From: Jimgerdemannia flammicorona
Lineage: Eukaryota; Mucoromycota; Endogonomycetes; Endogonales; Endogonaceae
Direction: 5' to 3'
Assembly (NCBI GenBank): GCA_003990745.1
Contig: RBNI01002198.1
Location: 1 to 19,311 of the forward strand
Length of the DNA stretch: 19,311 bases
Below, piece by piece: positions 1 through 10,169 of this stretch; the stretch's first letter is position 1, and each line of letters begins with the position of its first letter. The notes under the pieces were generated by a model that saw only the letters and a list, made by a program, of their open reading frames with translations, was not told the DNA's origin and ran no database searches. A program made the translations under genes and the position numbers.

Positions 1-2342
1 ATATTGATGACATCCTAGTCTTCAGCAAAACCCTAGAGGAACATCTCGAACACCTTGAACTAGTACTACTGAAACTCCGAGAAAACAGACTCTTCGCAAA
101 ACTCAGCAAGTGCGAATTTCTCCTGAAAGAAATCCAATTCCTTGGATACATTATCACTCCAAATAGAATCAAAGTGGACTCTAGCAAAATCTCTACAATC
201 AAGGATTGGCTCAGACCCAAGAAGCTGAAAGACCTCCAGTCATTCCTGGGATTAGTAAACTATTACAGACGATTTGTTGCCAACTTCGCCAAAATTGCCA
301 CTGCTCTTACCCAAATAACCAAGCACAATAAGAAAGAAGAACAACCCTGGACCACGAAACAAGAAAAAGATTTCAACAATCTTGCAAATTGGGGACCTGA
401 ACAAGATACTGCCTTTCAAGCATTGAAAGATGCCTTGATAACCACTCCAGTACTTCAAGCAGCAAATCCTGCCCTATCATATGAAGTTACCACTGATGCC
501 TCTGACCTAGCTCTTAGAGCAGTACTCATGCAAGAAGGACACCCTGTGGCCTATCACTCCTGCAAGTTCAACGATGCTGAAATCAACTACGCAACTCATG
601 AGAAGGAAATGTTAGCCATTGTAGATACTCTGATCAAATGGCAACCATACCTAGAAGGAGTACACTTCACCATATTGACTGACCACAAGTCATTAGTCAA
701 CATCAAGACCCAGGCTACTCTTTCTCGAAAGCAAGCCAGATGGATGAAAGTCCTCACCAACTTTGACTATGAAATCCAGTATCATCCGGGCAAGGAAAAC
801 ATTGTTGCCGATGTAATCTCCAGACCACCTATTGAAGAAGTTATCCAAACTCTTACCTTGGTTACAAACTCCATCATGGAACAAATTATCGCAACATGTG
901 CTAACGATAAAGAAGCTCAAGCACTCCGAGAAATCCTGAATAGTGACGATGCTGATAAGCATACCCGGTATAATCAATACCAACTCAAGGACAATGCTAT
1001 CTACTACAAGGACAGACTGTATGTTCTAAATAACCGAGACCTCTGAAGGACTATCCTATTCGAATGTCATGATGCGCCTATAGCTGGACACTTAGAATTT
1101 GATAAATGCTATGAAGTTATCTCCCAAAACTTCTATTGGCCCCGAATAGTAGATCAACTCAAGACCTACATCACTTCCTGTGATGCCTGCCAATGGAACA
1201 AGTCCTCAACACTAGCAAAACCTAGTCTACTCCACCCTATCCCAGTACCATCTGCTAATTGGGAACAAGTCTCTATGGACTTCATTGTATAACTACCCCA
1301 AACTAAGAACAGGAAAGATGCAATTGTTGTCTTTATAGACTATCTCAGCAAACAAGCTCACTTTGTACCAACTACCACCACTGCAACCACACCAGACATA
1401 GCTATACTCTTGTTTGACAATATCTTCCACTATCATGGTCTCCCTAGGATCATTGTTAGTGACCAAGACCCGAAATTCACCAGCCATTTTTGGAAAGCCC
1501 TCCATGCACACCTTGGAACAAAACTTGCACTATCTACAGCCTTTCACCCTGAAACTGATGGCCAAACTGAAAGAATGAACCGAACTCTGGAGCAAATGCT
1601 AAGAAACTATGTTTCCTACAGAAAAGATGATTGGCATGAACACCTCACTGCAGTCGAGTTTGCCTATAACAATAGCAAGCAAGTCTCTCTTGGAATGACT
1701 CCATTCTTCGCCAACACTGGACAAAACCCAAACACTCCTCTGACACTCATCCGAACCACTGAAGAACCCTCTACAGTTGAAGCTGTTGAAGAATTCTTAC
1801 TCCAAATGCATAATCTAAGCCAGATCACAATTGAGAACTTATCACAAGCTCAAGAACAACAGTTACAGTATGTTAACCAACATTGCCGAGAAGAAACCTT
1901 TGATATTGGAGAAAAAGTTCTACTAGACATCTGAGGATACCGAGTTGATAACCTCAAGCACAGACCATCTACAAAGCTGAACAGCAAGTTCATTGGACCA
2001 TTTGAAGTCATTTCACAAATCTCTCCGACCTCCTACAAATTGGCACTACCAGACACTATTAAGATTCACCCAGTCTTCAATGTCTAACATCTCAAGCAAT
2101 ACAATGACAATGATGATGAACTATTCCTGAACCAAACTACAGAACCACCTGCACCTGTCATTATTAATGACCAGGAAGAATATGAAGTTGAACAAATCCT
2201 CAACAAACGTGGCCACAAGAACCACCCGGAGTACCTCATTAAATGGAAAAGATATCCAATCCATGATGCAACATGGGAACCCAAGACCAATCTCCAGAAT
2301 GCTACCGACTTAGTTCAGGAATACAATTCCTTGAACAACTGA
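1..2342 (+). pseudogene. pol: pol polyprotein of element 1 (RT end, RNase H, integrase, chromodomain), 5' partial with four stops
   Basis: One frame, codons starting at base 3, runs to the TGA at 2340-2342. It begins at the RT catalytic IDD (base 3, probably preceded by Tyr). RNase H acidic residues sit at codons 495 (TDAS), 600 or 606 (HEKEM), 681 (TDHKS) and 810 (NIVAD). The integrase zinc finger has His codons at 1068 and 1089 and Cys codons at 1179 and 1188. The integrase core has Asp at 1278 (MDFI), Asp at 1461 (VSDQD) and Glu at 1569 (GQTER), with 35 residues between the last two. A chromodomain lies at about 2175-2330 (EYEVEQIL, YLIKWKRY, TWEP). In-frame stops are at 1044 (TGA), 1290 (TAA), 1932 (TGA) and 2085 (TAA), each explicable as C-to-T in CGA or CAA. 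No indel breaks the frame. The product would copy and integrate the element, but as it stands only fragments could be made. Confidence 0.95.
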
Positions 2343-2479
2343 AATCTGAATACCCCAACACCTATCAGTACACAACATATATATACTACTCCCTCAAACA
2401 CTATAATTATTATGAACCTAAACAAGAACTCAGCAAGACAGAACAAAATTAGAAGACCCCGATGAGGACATCGAAAGCT
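2343..2479 (+). other. spacer between pol and polypurine tract, element 1
   Basis: AT-rich non-coding stretch between the pol stop and the polypurine tract. It matches element 2 at both ends, but element 2 carries about 280 extra bases in the middle (near 6048-6327). No gene is visible here. Confidence 0.6.
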
Positions 2480-2493
2480 AAGAAGGGGAGAGT
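2480..2493 (+). other. polypurine tract (plus-strand primer site), element 1
   Basis: AAGAAGGGGAGAGT lies immediately before the LTR start TGTAAG, the position where an RNase H-resistant purine run primes plus-strand DNA synthesis. Element 2 has the matching AAGAAGGAGAGAGT at 6374-6387. Element 3's LTR has no such tract before it, as expected for a 5' LTR. Confidence 0.85.
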
Positions 2494-2674
2494 TGTAAGC
2501 GCACAACCTCCAAGCCACTGAAATCATATATAATCTTCGAACAAATCTGGAAATCACCTGCAAGATCATGAAGCTGAGTCAAAGAGAAGTCACAGTGCAC
2601 AAAGCTGAGTCAATACCAAGTCATGGAACACAAGATTCACACAAATGGAATCTTACCAATCCAGAACAAATGCA

Positions 2675-2680
2675 TATATA
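2675..2680 (+). promoter_or_regulatory. TATATA box upstream of the LTR-embedded ORF, element 1
   Basis: TATATA lies 70 bases before the conserved ATG at 2750 and follows two TGAGTCA sites at 2575 and 2606. The same arrangement recurs at 6601 and 17263. A promoter role is inferred from position and conservation. Confidence 0.5.
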
Positions 2681-2749
2681 CCCAGCCCCAAGATGCATCG
2701 AAACAGAGAACCAAAACAAATAACAACCATAACTTCCAAATACACAAAC

Positions 2750-3847
2750 ATGACTACCGAGATCTACAACCGCATCTATGCTGACATTTGGAATGCCATT
2801 GTCAACCGAGCTACACCCCCTCTGCCCCTCATGAATATCTACAGCCAAGCACCTCTCTACTTCGTAGAAGCCTGATGGAACGCTCTGAACATGCTTAACG
2901 AGGCCCACCGGATTGGACAAATCTCAAGCTACTACCAGATCGGCCACCTTCTGAAAGACATGGTTGAACACTACCATGATACAGACATTACCCAGATGTC
3001 TCAACACCAGAAACTCATTTCCCACAAACACCAAGAACTCTTCTATGAGTACAGCACCTTTATTCTCCGCCTCCGAGTCACTACCAGCGAAATGGTTGCT
3101 ACCCTGTCCTATGGCCAAATCGACGACATGATACAAGAACTCAACCACAAGTATCTTGAGTACATTGAAACCACAGACAGAACCTTCCCGCACCCCAATG
3201 ACCACATCCTGCAAATGCCCCAAGTTGGGTATGCCATGAAGGACATCTACGATATAATCAACTTTGACAGAGATGAAGCAGAAGACAATGATCCTTCCAA
3301 TACTGATATGACCTCAAGCCAAGGATCTCTTCCAACTCTGATCACACTGCTAACTCTGCCAATGAACTTACAACAGTTCATAACCACATATGAGACTTAT
3401 TGGGACAATGACCACTGGTATGAATACCAACCTACATTCACTCCCGATTACTTCAACTATAATGAAGAGACTGGAGAACACAACCTGTACCTTCAGACAA
3501 CCCTCAAGATTGAACCAACCACTCCACTACCTGAGTACGAGCGACATGAACTATAACTGCCAGCATACTACAACCCTATGACTCATAGTGCTGTAATCTA
3601 CAGAAGGTACGCAGACAGCGAATCTGATGAAAATGAAGACGATACACCACTTCTTCACCCTCCAACACCTTATCCAGCATATGAGACAGATGATGCAATC
3701 CTGTGGGATGGAGATGAAGTTCCAATGTATTATTACCTCAGCGAACAAGAAGAAGTAATCCATGAACTACTCTTCCTAGACAACTACTTCTTCAGAGATG
3801 ATGCAATTGATGGTGATGTCATCGAAGACTACCCAGACAGTGCCTAA
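2750..3847 (+). pseudogene. LTR-embedded ORF, element 1 copy (two stops)
   Basis: This is the same 365-codon frame as the intact copy at 17338-18435, with identical length and no indels. It is broken by TGA at 2873 (CGA in element 3) and TAA at 3554 (CAA in element 3), both C-to-T changes. The first 131 bases differ from element 3 at 10 positions by my count, all transitions. Both PPxY motifs of element 3 are damaged here: PPPEY reads PLPEY, and the second reads LPAY. The family is not recognised; see the element 3 entry for the protein. Confidence 0.85.
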
Positions 3848-4036
3848 ACTTATAAATAGATTAGCAGTCATAGTATAGTTAGATTAGCTTTGTATGACAT
3901 GACTGTGAACTGACTCAGCAGTCAGATGATCTCTTGATATATCAGATCACACTTGTACTACATGACTGTATTCTGACTCAGCAAAGTACTTAGTGCTATA
4001 CCCATATTTAGTATAGTCCAGATAGCCCCTCACTAG

Positions 4037-4044
4037 TATAAATA
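4037..4044 (+). promoter_or_regulatory. TATAAATA box, main LTR promoter, element 1
   Basis: TATAAATA, followed by a C-rich stretch and CAGA-rich sequence, sits about 125 bases before the AATAAA at 4168 and after TGACTCA sites at 3911 and 3974. This is the expected layout of the U3/R border that starts the genomic RNA. The same box is found at 7965 and 18625. Confidence 0.65.
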
Positions 4045-4167
4045 CTCCCTCCCCCAGACCTCAGAATCTCAGACTTGAACAGACTCGAATACACAAGAAC
4101 ATTCCTGAATACTTCCCCAAATATTCCCCACACAACTACTCCTAGTATAGCAATATCATGAATAGCA

Positions 4168-4173
4168 AATAAA
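4168..4173 (+). terminator. AATAAA polyadenylation signal in LTR, element 1
   Basis: AATAAA downstream of the TATA box, in the place where the R region of an LTR directs 3' processing. It is conserved at 8088 and 18750. Confidence 0.55.
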
Positions 4174-4531
4174 CCTATATAATAACCCACAAACCACTCT
4201 TAAGTAAATCCACTCTCCATTAGGTCCTACTCCTAACCCTATCACAAAATTTCCTAATTGGGTATCATCTGCAGTGATACACCAATTCAACTAAACTGGT
4301 CTTAGTTTCTTGAACTTCCTGAAATACAGAAAATCCTGAACATCCAGAACTAGTCCGAAAAAGGACTTTGGTTGAGATGTCAACCTGATCTTGAAATCAA
4401 TAAGCGTAGAGGACATACTCCATATGAAATTGATCTTGACCATAAGAAAACGGTCTTCCAGAATATCCAGAACTTCCAGAAAAACCTTCCAGACTTATGT
4501 AATGATTACCCTAAAAAGCAACCCTCTAACA

Positions 4532-4536
4532 CTTAA
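4532..4536 (+). repeat. probable 5-bp target-site duplication (right copy), element 1
   Basis: CTTAA follows the LTR end directly and is the first piece of element 2; it matches CTCAA at 916-920 in element 1's own pol after one C-to-T. The left copy would lie outside the window, so the duplication itself is inferred. Confidence 0.45.
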
Positions 4537-5959
4537 ACACTCCAAGAAATTCTAAACAGTGATGATGCTGACAAGTATACCCAGTATCATCAATACTAAT
4601 TGAAGGATAATACAATCTACTACAAGGACAGATTGTATGTTCCAAACAACTGAGACCTCTAAAGGACTATCTTATTCAAATGTCATAATACCTCTACAGC
4701 TGGACATTTAGGATTTGACAAATGCTATAAAGTTATCTCCTGAAAATTCTATTGGCCCCATATGGCAGATCAGCTAAAGATCTACATTACTTCCTATGAT
4801 ACCTGCTAATGGAATAAGTCCTCAACACTAGCAAAACCTGGCCTACTTCACTCTATCTCAGTACTATCTGCTAATTGGGAACAAATCTCTATAGACTTCA
4901 TTGTATAACTACTCTGAACTAAGAATGGGAAAGATATAATTGTTGTCTTTATAGACTATCTCAGCAAATAAGCCCACTTTGTGCCAACTACTACTACTGC
5001 AACAGCACTAGACATAGCCACACTCTTGTTTGATAATATCTTTCATGATCATGGTCTTCCTAAGATCATTGTTAGTGACCAAGACCTGAAATTCACCAGT
5101 TATTTTTTGGAAAGCTCTCTATGCATACCTTGGAATGAAACTTGCACTATCTATAGTCTTTTACTCTAAAATGGATGGCCAAACTGAAAGAATAAACTGA
5201 ACTCTGGAACAAATGCTAAGGAACTATATTTCCTATAGATAAGATGATTGGCATAAATACCTTACTGCAGTTGAGTTTACCTACAACAACAGTAAGCAAG
5301 TCTCTCTTAAAATAACCCCATTCTTTGCCAATACTGGACAAAACCCAAACACCCCTCTGACACTAATCTGAACTACTGATGAATCCTCTACAGTTGAAGC
5401 TATTGAAGAATTTCTGCTCTGAATGTGCAATCTAAGCCAAATTACAATCGAGAACTTATCATAAGCTCAAGAACAACAGTCATAGTATATCAACCAACAC
5501 TGCTGAGAAAAGACTTTTGATATTGAAGAAAAAGTTCTACTGAATATCCAAGGATATCAAGTTGACAACCTCAAGCATAGACTATCTATAAAGCTGAATA
5601 GCAAGTTTATTAGACCATTTGAAGTCATTGTATAAGTCTCTCCTACTTCCTACAAATTGGTACTACCAGACACTATTAGGATTCACCCAGTCTTTAATGT
5701 CCAATATCTCAAGTGATATAATGAAAATAATGATGAGCTATTCCCAAACCAAACTACAGAACCACCTGTACCTATCATTATCAATAACTAAGAAGAGTAT
5801 GAAGTTGAACAAATCCTCAACAAATATGGCCACAAGAACCACCCTGAGTACCTTATCAAATAGAAAGATTATCTAATCCATGATACAATCTGAGAACCCA
5901 AGACTAATCTTCAGAATGCTACTAACTTAGTTCAGGAATATGATTCCTTGAATAACTAA
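4532..5959 (+). pseudogene. pol: pol fragment of element 2 (integrase and chromodomain), heavily decayed
   Basis: Homologous to 916-2342 of element 1. Recognisable pieces are the integrase core around 4981-5100 (TTTTATALDIATLLFDN, VSDQD), the D-35-E glutamate region near 5190, and the chromodomain near 5795-5940. It carries many stops, including two at the same codons as in element 1 (4660 and 4906, matching 1044 and 1290), and a +1 T in the T-run near 5104-5109 that shifts the frame. At 5549 it keeps CAA where element 1 has TGA (1932). It is non-functional. Confidence 0.9.
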
Positions 5960-6373
5960 AACCAAATACTTAGTACCTATCAGTATATACTATATATTAC
6001 CCTCCTGAACATTATAATTATTACAAATAAAATCAAGAACTCAGCAAGTTAAGACAAAAGAATACTGACCCTCTGAAAAAATAGCAAAACTGAAAGCAAG
6101 CTTATTCTCCCTGTACCACTGGTGGGAAATGAGGTGTAGACATTTAAGAAGATTTTCTTAAAAGAAATTCTCTAGCAGTAAATGACATCAGAATCACTTC
6201 TGGTGCATAGCATTGAATACATGACCCTTTAATATATGAATCCAATGCATTAGGCAACTATACTACAAGTATGCCACTTTCTAAAAAAATGGACTTCACC
6301 AGACTTTTGATCTCTCAAATGATGTAATAACACTAGAACAAATTAGAAGGCTCTGATAAGAATATTGAAAGCT
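5960..6373 (+). other. spacer between pol and polypurine tract, element 2
   Basis: The outer parts match element 1's spacer, but about 280 bases (near 6048-6327) have no counterpart there. The extra segment is AT-rich and shows no open frame. Similar short sequences at its borders (AAGACAAAA and AGAACAAAT) would fit a deletion between short repeats in element 1's line, or an insertion here. Confidence 0.6.
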
Positions 6374-6387
6374 AAGAAGGAGAGAGT

Positions 6388-8450
6388 TGTAAGTACACAA
6401 TCTCCAAGCTATTGAAATCACATATCACCTTCTGAATAAGCCACTGAAATCACATGTGACCTCTGAACAAATCTGAAAATCACCTGCAAGATCACAAAGC
6501 TGAGTCAAACTAAAGTCACAGTGCACAAAGCTGAGTCAATATGAAGTCACAGAATACAAAATTTACACAAATGGGATCTTACTAATCAGGACTAAATACA
6601 TATATACCAAGTACTGAGACATGTCAAAACAGAGAACCAAAACAAATCAAATATACAATCACAACTCCTGAACATATACAAACATGACCACTGAGATCTA
6701 CAATCACATCTGCACTGACATTTGGAATACCATTATCAACTGAGCCACACCCCCTCTGCCCCTCATGAATATCCATAGCTTAGCATCTCTCTACTTCATA
6801 GAAGCCTAATAGAATGCCCTGAACATGCTTAGTGAAGCCTACTGAATTGGACAAATCTCAAGCTACTACTAGATCAGCTGCCTCCTGGAAGACATGATCA
6901 AACACTACTATAATATAGACATTACCCAGATGTCTCAACACCAGAAGCTCATTGCCTGCAAATATTAAGAACTCTTCTATGAGTACAGCACCTTTATTCT
7001 CTGCCTCCAAGTTACTACTACTGAAATAGTTGCTACTCTATCCTATGACCAAATAGATAATATGATACAAGAACTCAACCACAAGTATCTCAAGTACATT
7101 CAGACTACAGACAGAACCTTCTTACATCTCAATGACTATATCCTACAAATGTCTCAAGTTAGATATGCTATGAAGGATGTTTATGATATAATCCAATTTG
7201 ATGAAGATGAAGACAATGATCTCTCTGATGCTGACATGACCTCAAGCCAAGGATCTCTGCCAACTCTGATCATACTGCCAATCTTATCAATGAACTTACA
7301 ACAGTTCATAACCACTTACAAAACTTATTGGGACAATGACCACTGATATGAGTACCAACCCACATTTACTCCCAATTACTTCAACTATAATAAAGAGATC
7401 AGAGAATACAACCTGTACCTCCAGACAACCCTTAAGATCAAACCAACAACTCCACCACCTGAGTATAAACAACATGAACTATAGCCACTAGCTTACTACA
7501 ACCCAGCAACTCGTAGTATCATAACTCATAGAAGGTATGCAGATAGTGAATCTGATGAAAGCAAAGATGATGCACCCCTCTTTCACCCACTAATGCCTTA
7601 CTCAGTATATGAGACAAATGATACTATTCTGTGGAATAGTGATGAAGTCCCAATGTATTATTACCTCAGCAAATAAGGAGAATTAATCTGCAAACAGCTC
7701 TTCCTAGACAACTACTTTATCAAAGATGAGATCATTGATAGTGATGTCATTGAAAACTACCCAGATAGTGTCTAAATCTATAGATAGCTTAGCAGTCCTA
7801 GTATAGTTAGATTAGCCTTATATAATGTGACTGTGAACTGACTCAGCAGTCAGATGATCTCTTGATATATCAGATTACACTTGTACTATGTAACTGCATT
7901 CTGACTCAGCAAGACACTAAGTGCTATATCTATATTTAGCATAGCTCAGATAGCCCCTCACTAGTATAAATATCCCCTCTCCCAGACCTCAGAATCTCAG
8001 ACTTGAATACACAAGAATATTCCTGAACACTTCTCCACAATATCCCTTTACACAACTACTCCTAGTATAGTAATATCATGAATAGTAAATAAACTTATTT
8101 AATAACTTATAAATCACTCTTAAGTAAATTCACTCTCTGTTAGATCCCACTCCTAACCCTGTTATGAAATTTCCTAATTGGGTATTGTCTGCAGTGATAC
8201 ATCAATTCAACTAAGCTGGTCTTAGTTTTTTGAACTTCCTGAAATATGGAAATTCTGAATATCTAGAACTAGTCTAAAAAAGATATTTAGTTGAGATGTC
8301 AATCCAATCTTGAAATCAATAAGTATAGAGGACATACTCTATATGAAATTGATCTTGACCTTAAGAAAACGGTCTTCCAAAATATCCAGAACTTCTAGAA
8401 AACTCTTCCAGAACTACATAATGGTTACCCTAATAAGTAACCCTCTTACA
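6388..8450 (+). repeat. 3' LTR of element 2 (2,063 bp, contains a decayed ORF)
   Basis: Runs from TGTAAGTAC after the polypurine tract to CTCTTACA. It retains every landmark of the family: TGAGTCA at 6501 and 6532, TATATA at 6601, the ORF relic 6684-7775, TGACTCA at 7839 and 7902, TATAAATA at 7965, AATAAA at 8088 and a stem-loop at 8176-8207. The base after the LTR begins TATAT, the possible right target-site duplication. Confidence 0.94.
6684..7775 (+). pseudogene. LTR-embedded ORF, element 2 copy (many stops)
   Basis: Aligns with the intact frame at 17338-18435 and is two codons shorter, from loss of six bases in the acidic stretch near 7200. Despite heavy decay no frameshift is evident in the alignment. 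Stops include a TAA TAG pair near 6807-6812 and a TAG near 7482. I count one CpG in this segment against roughly 34 in element 3. The PPEY motif near 7459-7467 is still readable, while the second PPxY is lost. Confidence 0.82.
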
Positions 8451-8599
8451 TATATATTGACCATATAGCCAGCTACCTGAGATCTCTAAATAATACAATC
8501 CAATCCAAATACTGATCACAGAGACTCTATTCTATATTCAATATTCTGAGTCTATTATATATACTTACTACTACTTAGTAGTAGTGCATCACAATCTGA
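8451..8599. other. AT-rich flank right of element 2
   Basis: Low-complexity AT-rich sequence between the LTR and the 33-bp minisatellite. No gene or element is visible. Confidence 0.5.
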
Positions 8600-8955
8600 G
8601 CTGACCCATGTCCATATTTAACCTGACCCAGAATTATATATCACCTATCTTTAACCTGACCTGGAATTATACATCACCCATCTTTAACCCAACCTGGAAT
8701 AATACATCATCTATCTTTAACCCAACCCAGAATAATACATCACCTGTCTTTAACCCGACTTGGAATTATATGTCACCTATCTTTAACTCAATCTGGAAAC
8801 ATACATCACCCATCTTTAACCCAACCCAGAATTATATATAACCTATCTTTAACCCAACCCAAAAAATATACATAATCTGACCCGAGAAATATACATGACC
8901 CAATCCTGACCCATATTTAACCTAACACAGACCTATCTTTAATCTGCCTTTAAGC
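8600..8955. repeat. 33-bp minisatellite, about 7 full units plus degenerate ends
   Basis: The unit reads roughly CCTGACCYRGAATTATAYAT followed by CACCYATCTTTAA. Units start at 8622, 8655, 8688, 8721, 8754, 8787 and 8820, and degenerate partial units lie on both sides. Since 33 is a multiple of three, the array keeps a frame open on the plus strand (an 11-residue repeat at 8608-8841), which I regard as a by-product and not a gene. Confidence 0.9.
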
Positions 8956-9096
8956 TATAAGGTACTAAAAAAAATATATTAGACATCTAAGATATATATT
9001 TAGAATAAATAAACAGAAATATAATTAGGAATCAGAAATTGGAAATAAATAGGAAGTAAATCAGAAAAATAAAGAACTTACCAGTGTGAACAGATC

Positions 9097-10098
9097 TTAC
9101 TCTTCATCACTATAAACCAACTGATCCTCCTTCTCTTCATCGCTATAAACCAACTGATCCTCCTTCTTCTCATATTCCAAACCATCTTCCTCCATATATT
9201 CCAAACTGCTTTCCTCTATATCCTCCTCCTCCATATCCTCCTCTATGCCAACCTTCTCTGTGCCAACCTCTATTTCATCCTCCATGCCGACCTCCCTGTG
9301 TTCCTCCATACTGACCTCCCCATATTCCTCTGCGCTGACCTTCCTGTATTTCTTTGTGCCAACCTCTCCATGTTCCTCCATGCTGATCTCTCCCATGCTG
9401 ACCTCCCTATGTTTCTCCATGCTGATCTCCCCCATACCAACCTCTCCATATTTCTCCATACCAACCTCTTCCATGCTGACCTCCCCCACGCTGACCTCCC
9501 CTGCACTGACCTCTCCCATGCTGATCTCTCCACTGACCTCTCCACCAGCGCCAACTCCTCCATCAGCACCGATCTCTCCCACCTCTCCATCTCCTTCACC
9601 ACCACCCCCCTCAATAAAATGTACAAGCCTGCCATCCATCAGTTGCATATAAAGCATTTTGTCATTCTTTACTGGTACTCATTCAAATATGGCCAGTAGT
9701 TTTTCATGTTCATCCATGATGACAATTCCATCTGGACAACCTTACTTGTTCCATGCTTTGGCATTCATCTTGAAGCTAGTGTGGTATGACAAATGTTCTA
9801 TGATTTTCGCACAGTTTTCTATCACTCTTATGACTTCTTGCCTCAGTTGGTCATCATGTACTTTTTTAATGTATTGTTGGCCACAGCAAAAGTATGCCTA
9901 ATGTCTGATTTATAAGGCCTTTTCTCTGTAAGATTTGGGGTATCTGGAAAATTGGTTTGGCAATACTTTCAGGTAATGTTTAGGCAAACTTGATGGCAAA
10001 AATGGCAATTGTAGCAAGATTTGCCCTCCGGCCCAGACTTAGAAGCTGAAGGATATATATTTCGAATGTTATTAGGAAAAAAATTTGGACATTGAAAA
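9097..10098 (-). pseudogene. decayed minus-strand gene with Cys-cluster part and Glu-rich repetitive C-terminus
   Basis: Read on the minus strand, one frame from 9897 down to the stop at 9097-9099 encodes a globular-looking segment (for example KIIEHLSYHTSFKMNAKAWN) and then a Glu/Met/Val-rich tail of 5- and 8-residue repeats, ending with two copies of KEDQLVYSDEE. It has stops at 9742-9744 (TAA, following Lys) and 9679-9681 (TGA), both explicable as C-to-T. Upstream, a second frame (10098 to 9843) holds a cysteine cluster, KSCYNCHFCHQVC, and DIRHTFAVANNTLKK, with one TGA at 9969-9971. The two frames would join by a one-base change in a run of six A's (T's at 9862-9867). The cysteine cluster faintly recalls CXXC-type zinc fingers of the CDCA7 class, but I cannot assign a family. 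The N-terminus is unclear. Confidence 0.5.
9240..9545. repeat. 15/24-bp minisatellite inside the minus-strand gene tail
   Basis: On the plus strand, units such as CATGCTGACCTCCCC and CATGTTCCTC alternate; they correspond to 5-residue (GEVSM) and 8-residue (EEHREVSM) repeats on the minus strand. The period is a multiple of three throughout, as expected if the array grew under coding constraint. Plus-strand frames over the array are shadows. Confidence 0.8.
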
Positions 10099-10169
10099 AA
10101 AAAAAAAAACTAACTTTTTCGAGCTATATTATTGGGATCTGATGGGGAACCTTGTGCTTACAGACCAGC

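Larger units (their letters stand above)
1..4531 (+). mobile_element. Ty3/gypsy chromovirus LTR retrotransposon, element 1 (3' part)
   Basis: The window opens inside the reverse transcriptase gene of an LTR retrotransposon. In order it holds the end of RT, RNase H, a zinc-finger integrase with D,D-35-E, a C-terminal chromodomain, a short spacer, a polypurine tract at 2480-2493 and one complete LTR (2494-4531). RT before integrase identifies Ty3/gypsy (Metaviridae), and the chromodomain places it among chromoviruses. The 5' LTR, gag, protease and most of RT lie to the left of the window. The reading frame carries four stops but no frameshift, so this copy is dead yet fairly young. Its LTR directly abuts pol sequence of the older element 2. 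Confidence 0.95.
2494..4531 (+). repeat. 3' LTR of element 1 (2,038 bp, contains a decayed ORF)
   Basis: Begins TGTAAGCGC just after the polypurine tract and ends CTCTAACA; the intact ends seen in element 3 are TGTAAG and CTTACA, an inverted pair typical of LTRs. It aligns over its full length with 6388-8450 and 17083-19113. Inside are two TGAGTCA sites (2575, 2606), TATATA (2675), a 365-codon decayed reading frame (2750-3847), two TGACTCA sites (3911, 3974), TATAAATA (4037), AATAAA (4168) and a stem-loop (4256-4287). About 2 kb is long for a fungal LTR, and the embedded frame accounts for half of it. Confidence 0.95.
4532..8450 (+). mobile_element. Ty3/gypsy chromovirus, element 2 (old, heavily decayed, interrupted by element 1)
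   Basis: Sequence from 4532 aligns with element 1 from base 916 onward: the end of the RNase H linker, integrase, chromodomain, polypurine tract (6374-6387) and LTR (6388-8450). It starts abruptly in mid-pol where element 1's LTR ends, so its 5' portion probably lies beyond element 1, to the left of the window. Stops are numerous and CpG is almost absent. The orientation is the same as element 1. Confidence 0.93.

Noticed and set aside
8608..8841. 77-residue frame with 11-residue repeats
   Set aside because: It is the 33-bp minisatellite read in frame; no non-repeat coding part is attached.
9245..9699. Plus-strand Ser/Thr/Pro-rich frames over the 15/24-bp array
   Set aside because: The minus strand has protein-like sequence continuing beyond the array and a matching stop, while the plus frames are pure repeat.
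10083..10112. A-run near 10097 as the tail of a retroposed element
   Set aside because: No AATAAA at the right distance and no clear element border next to it; it may be only a homopolymer.
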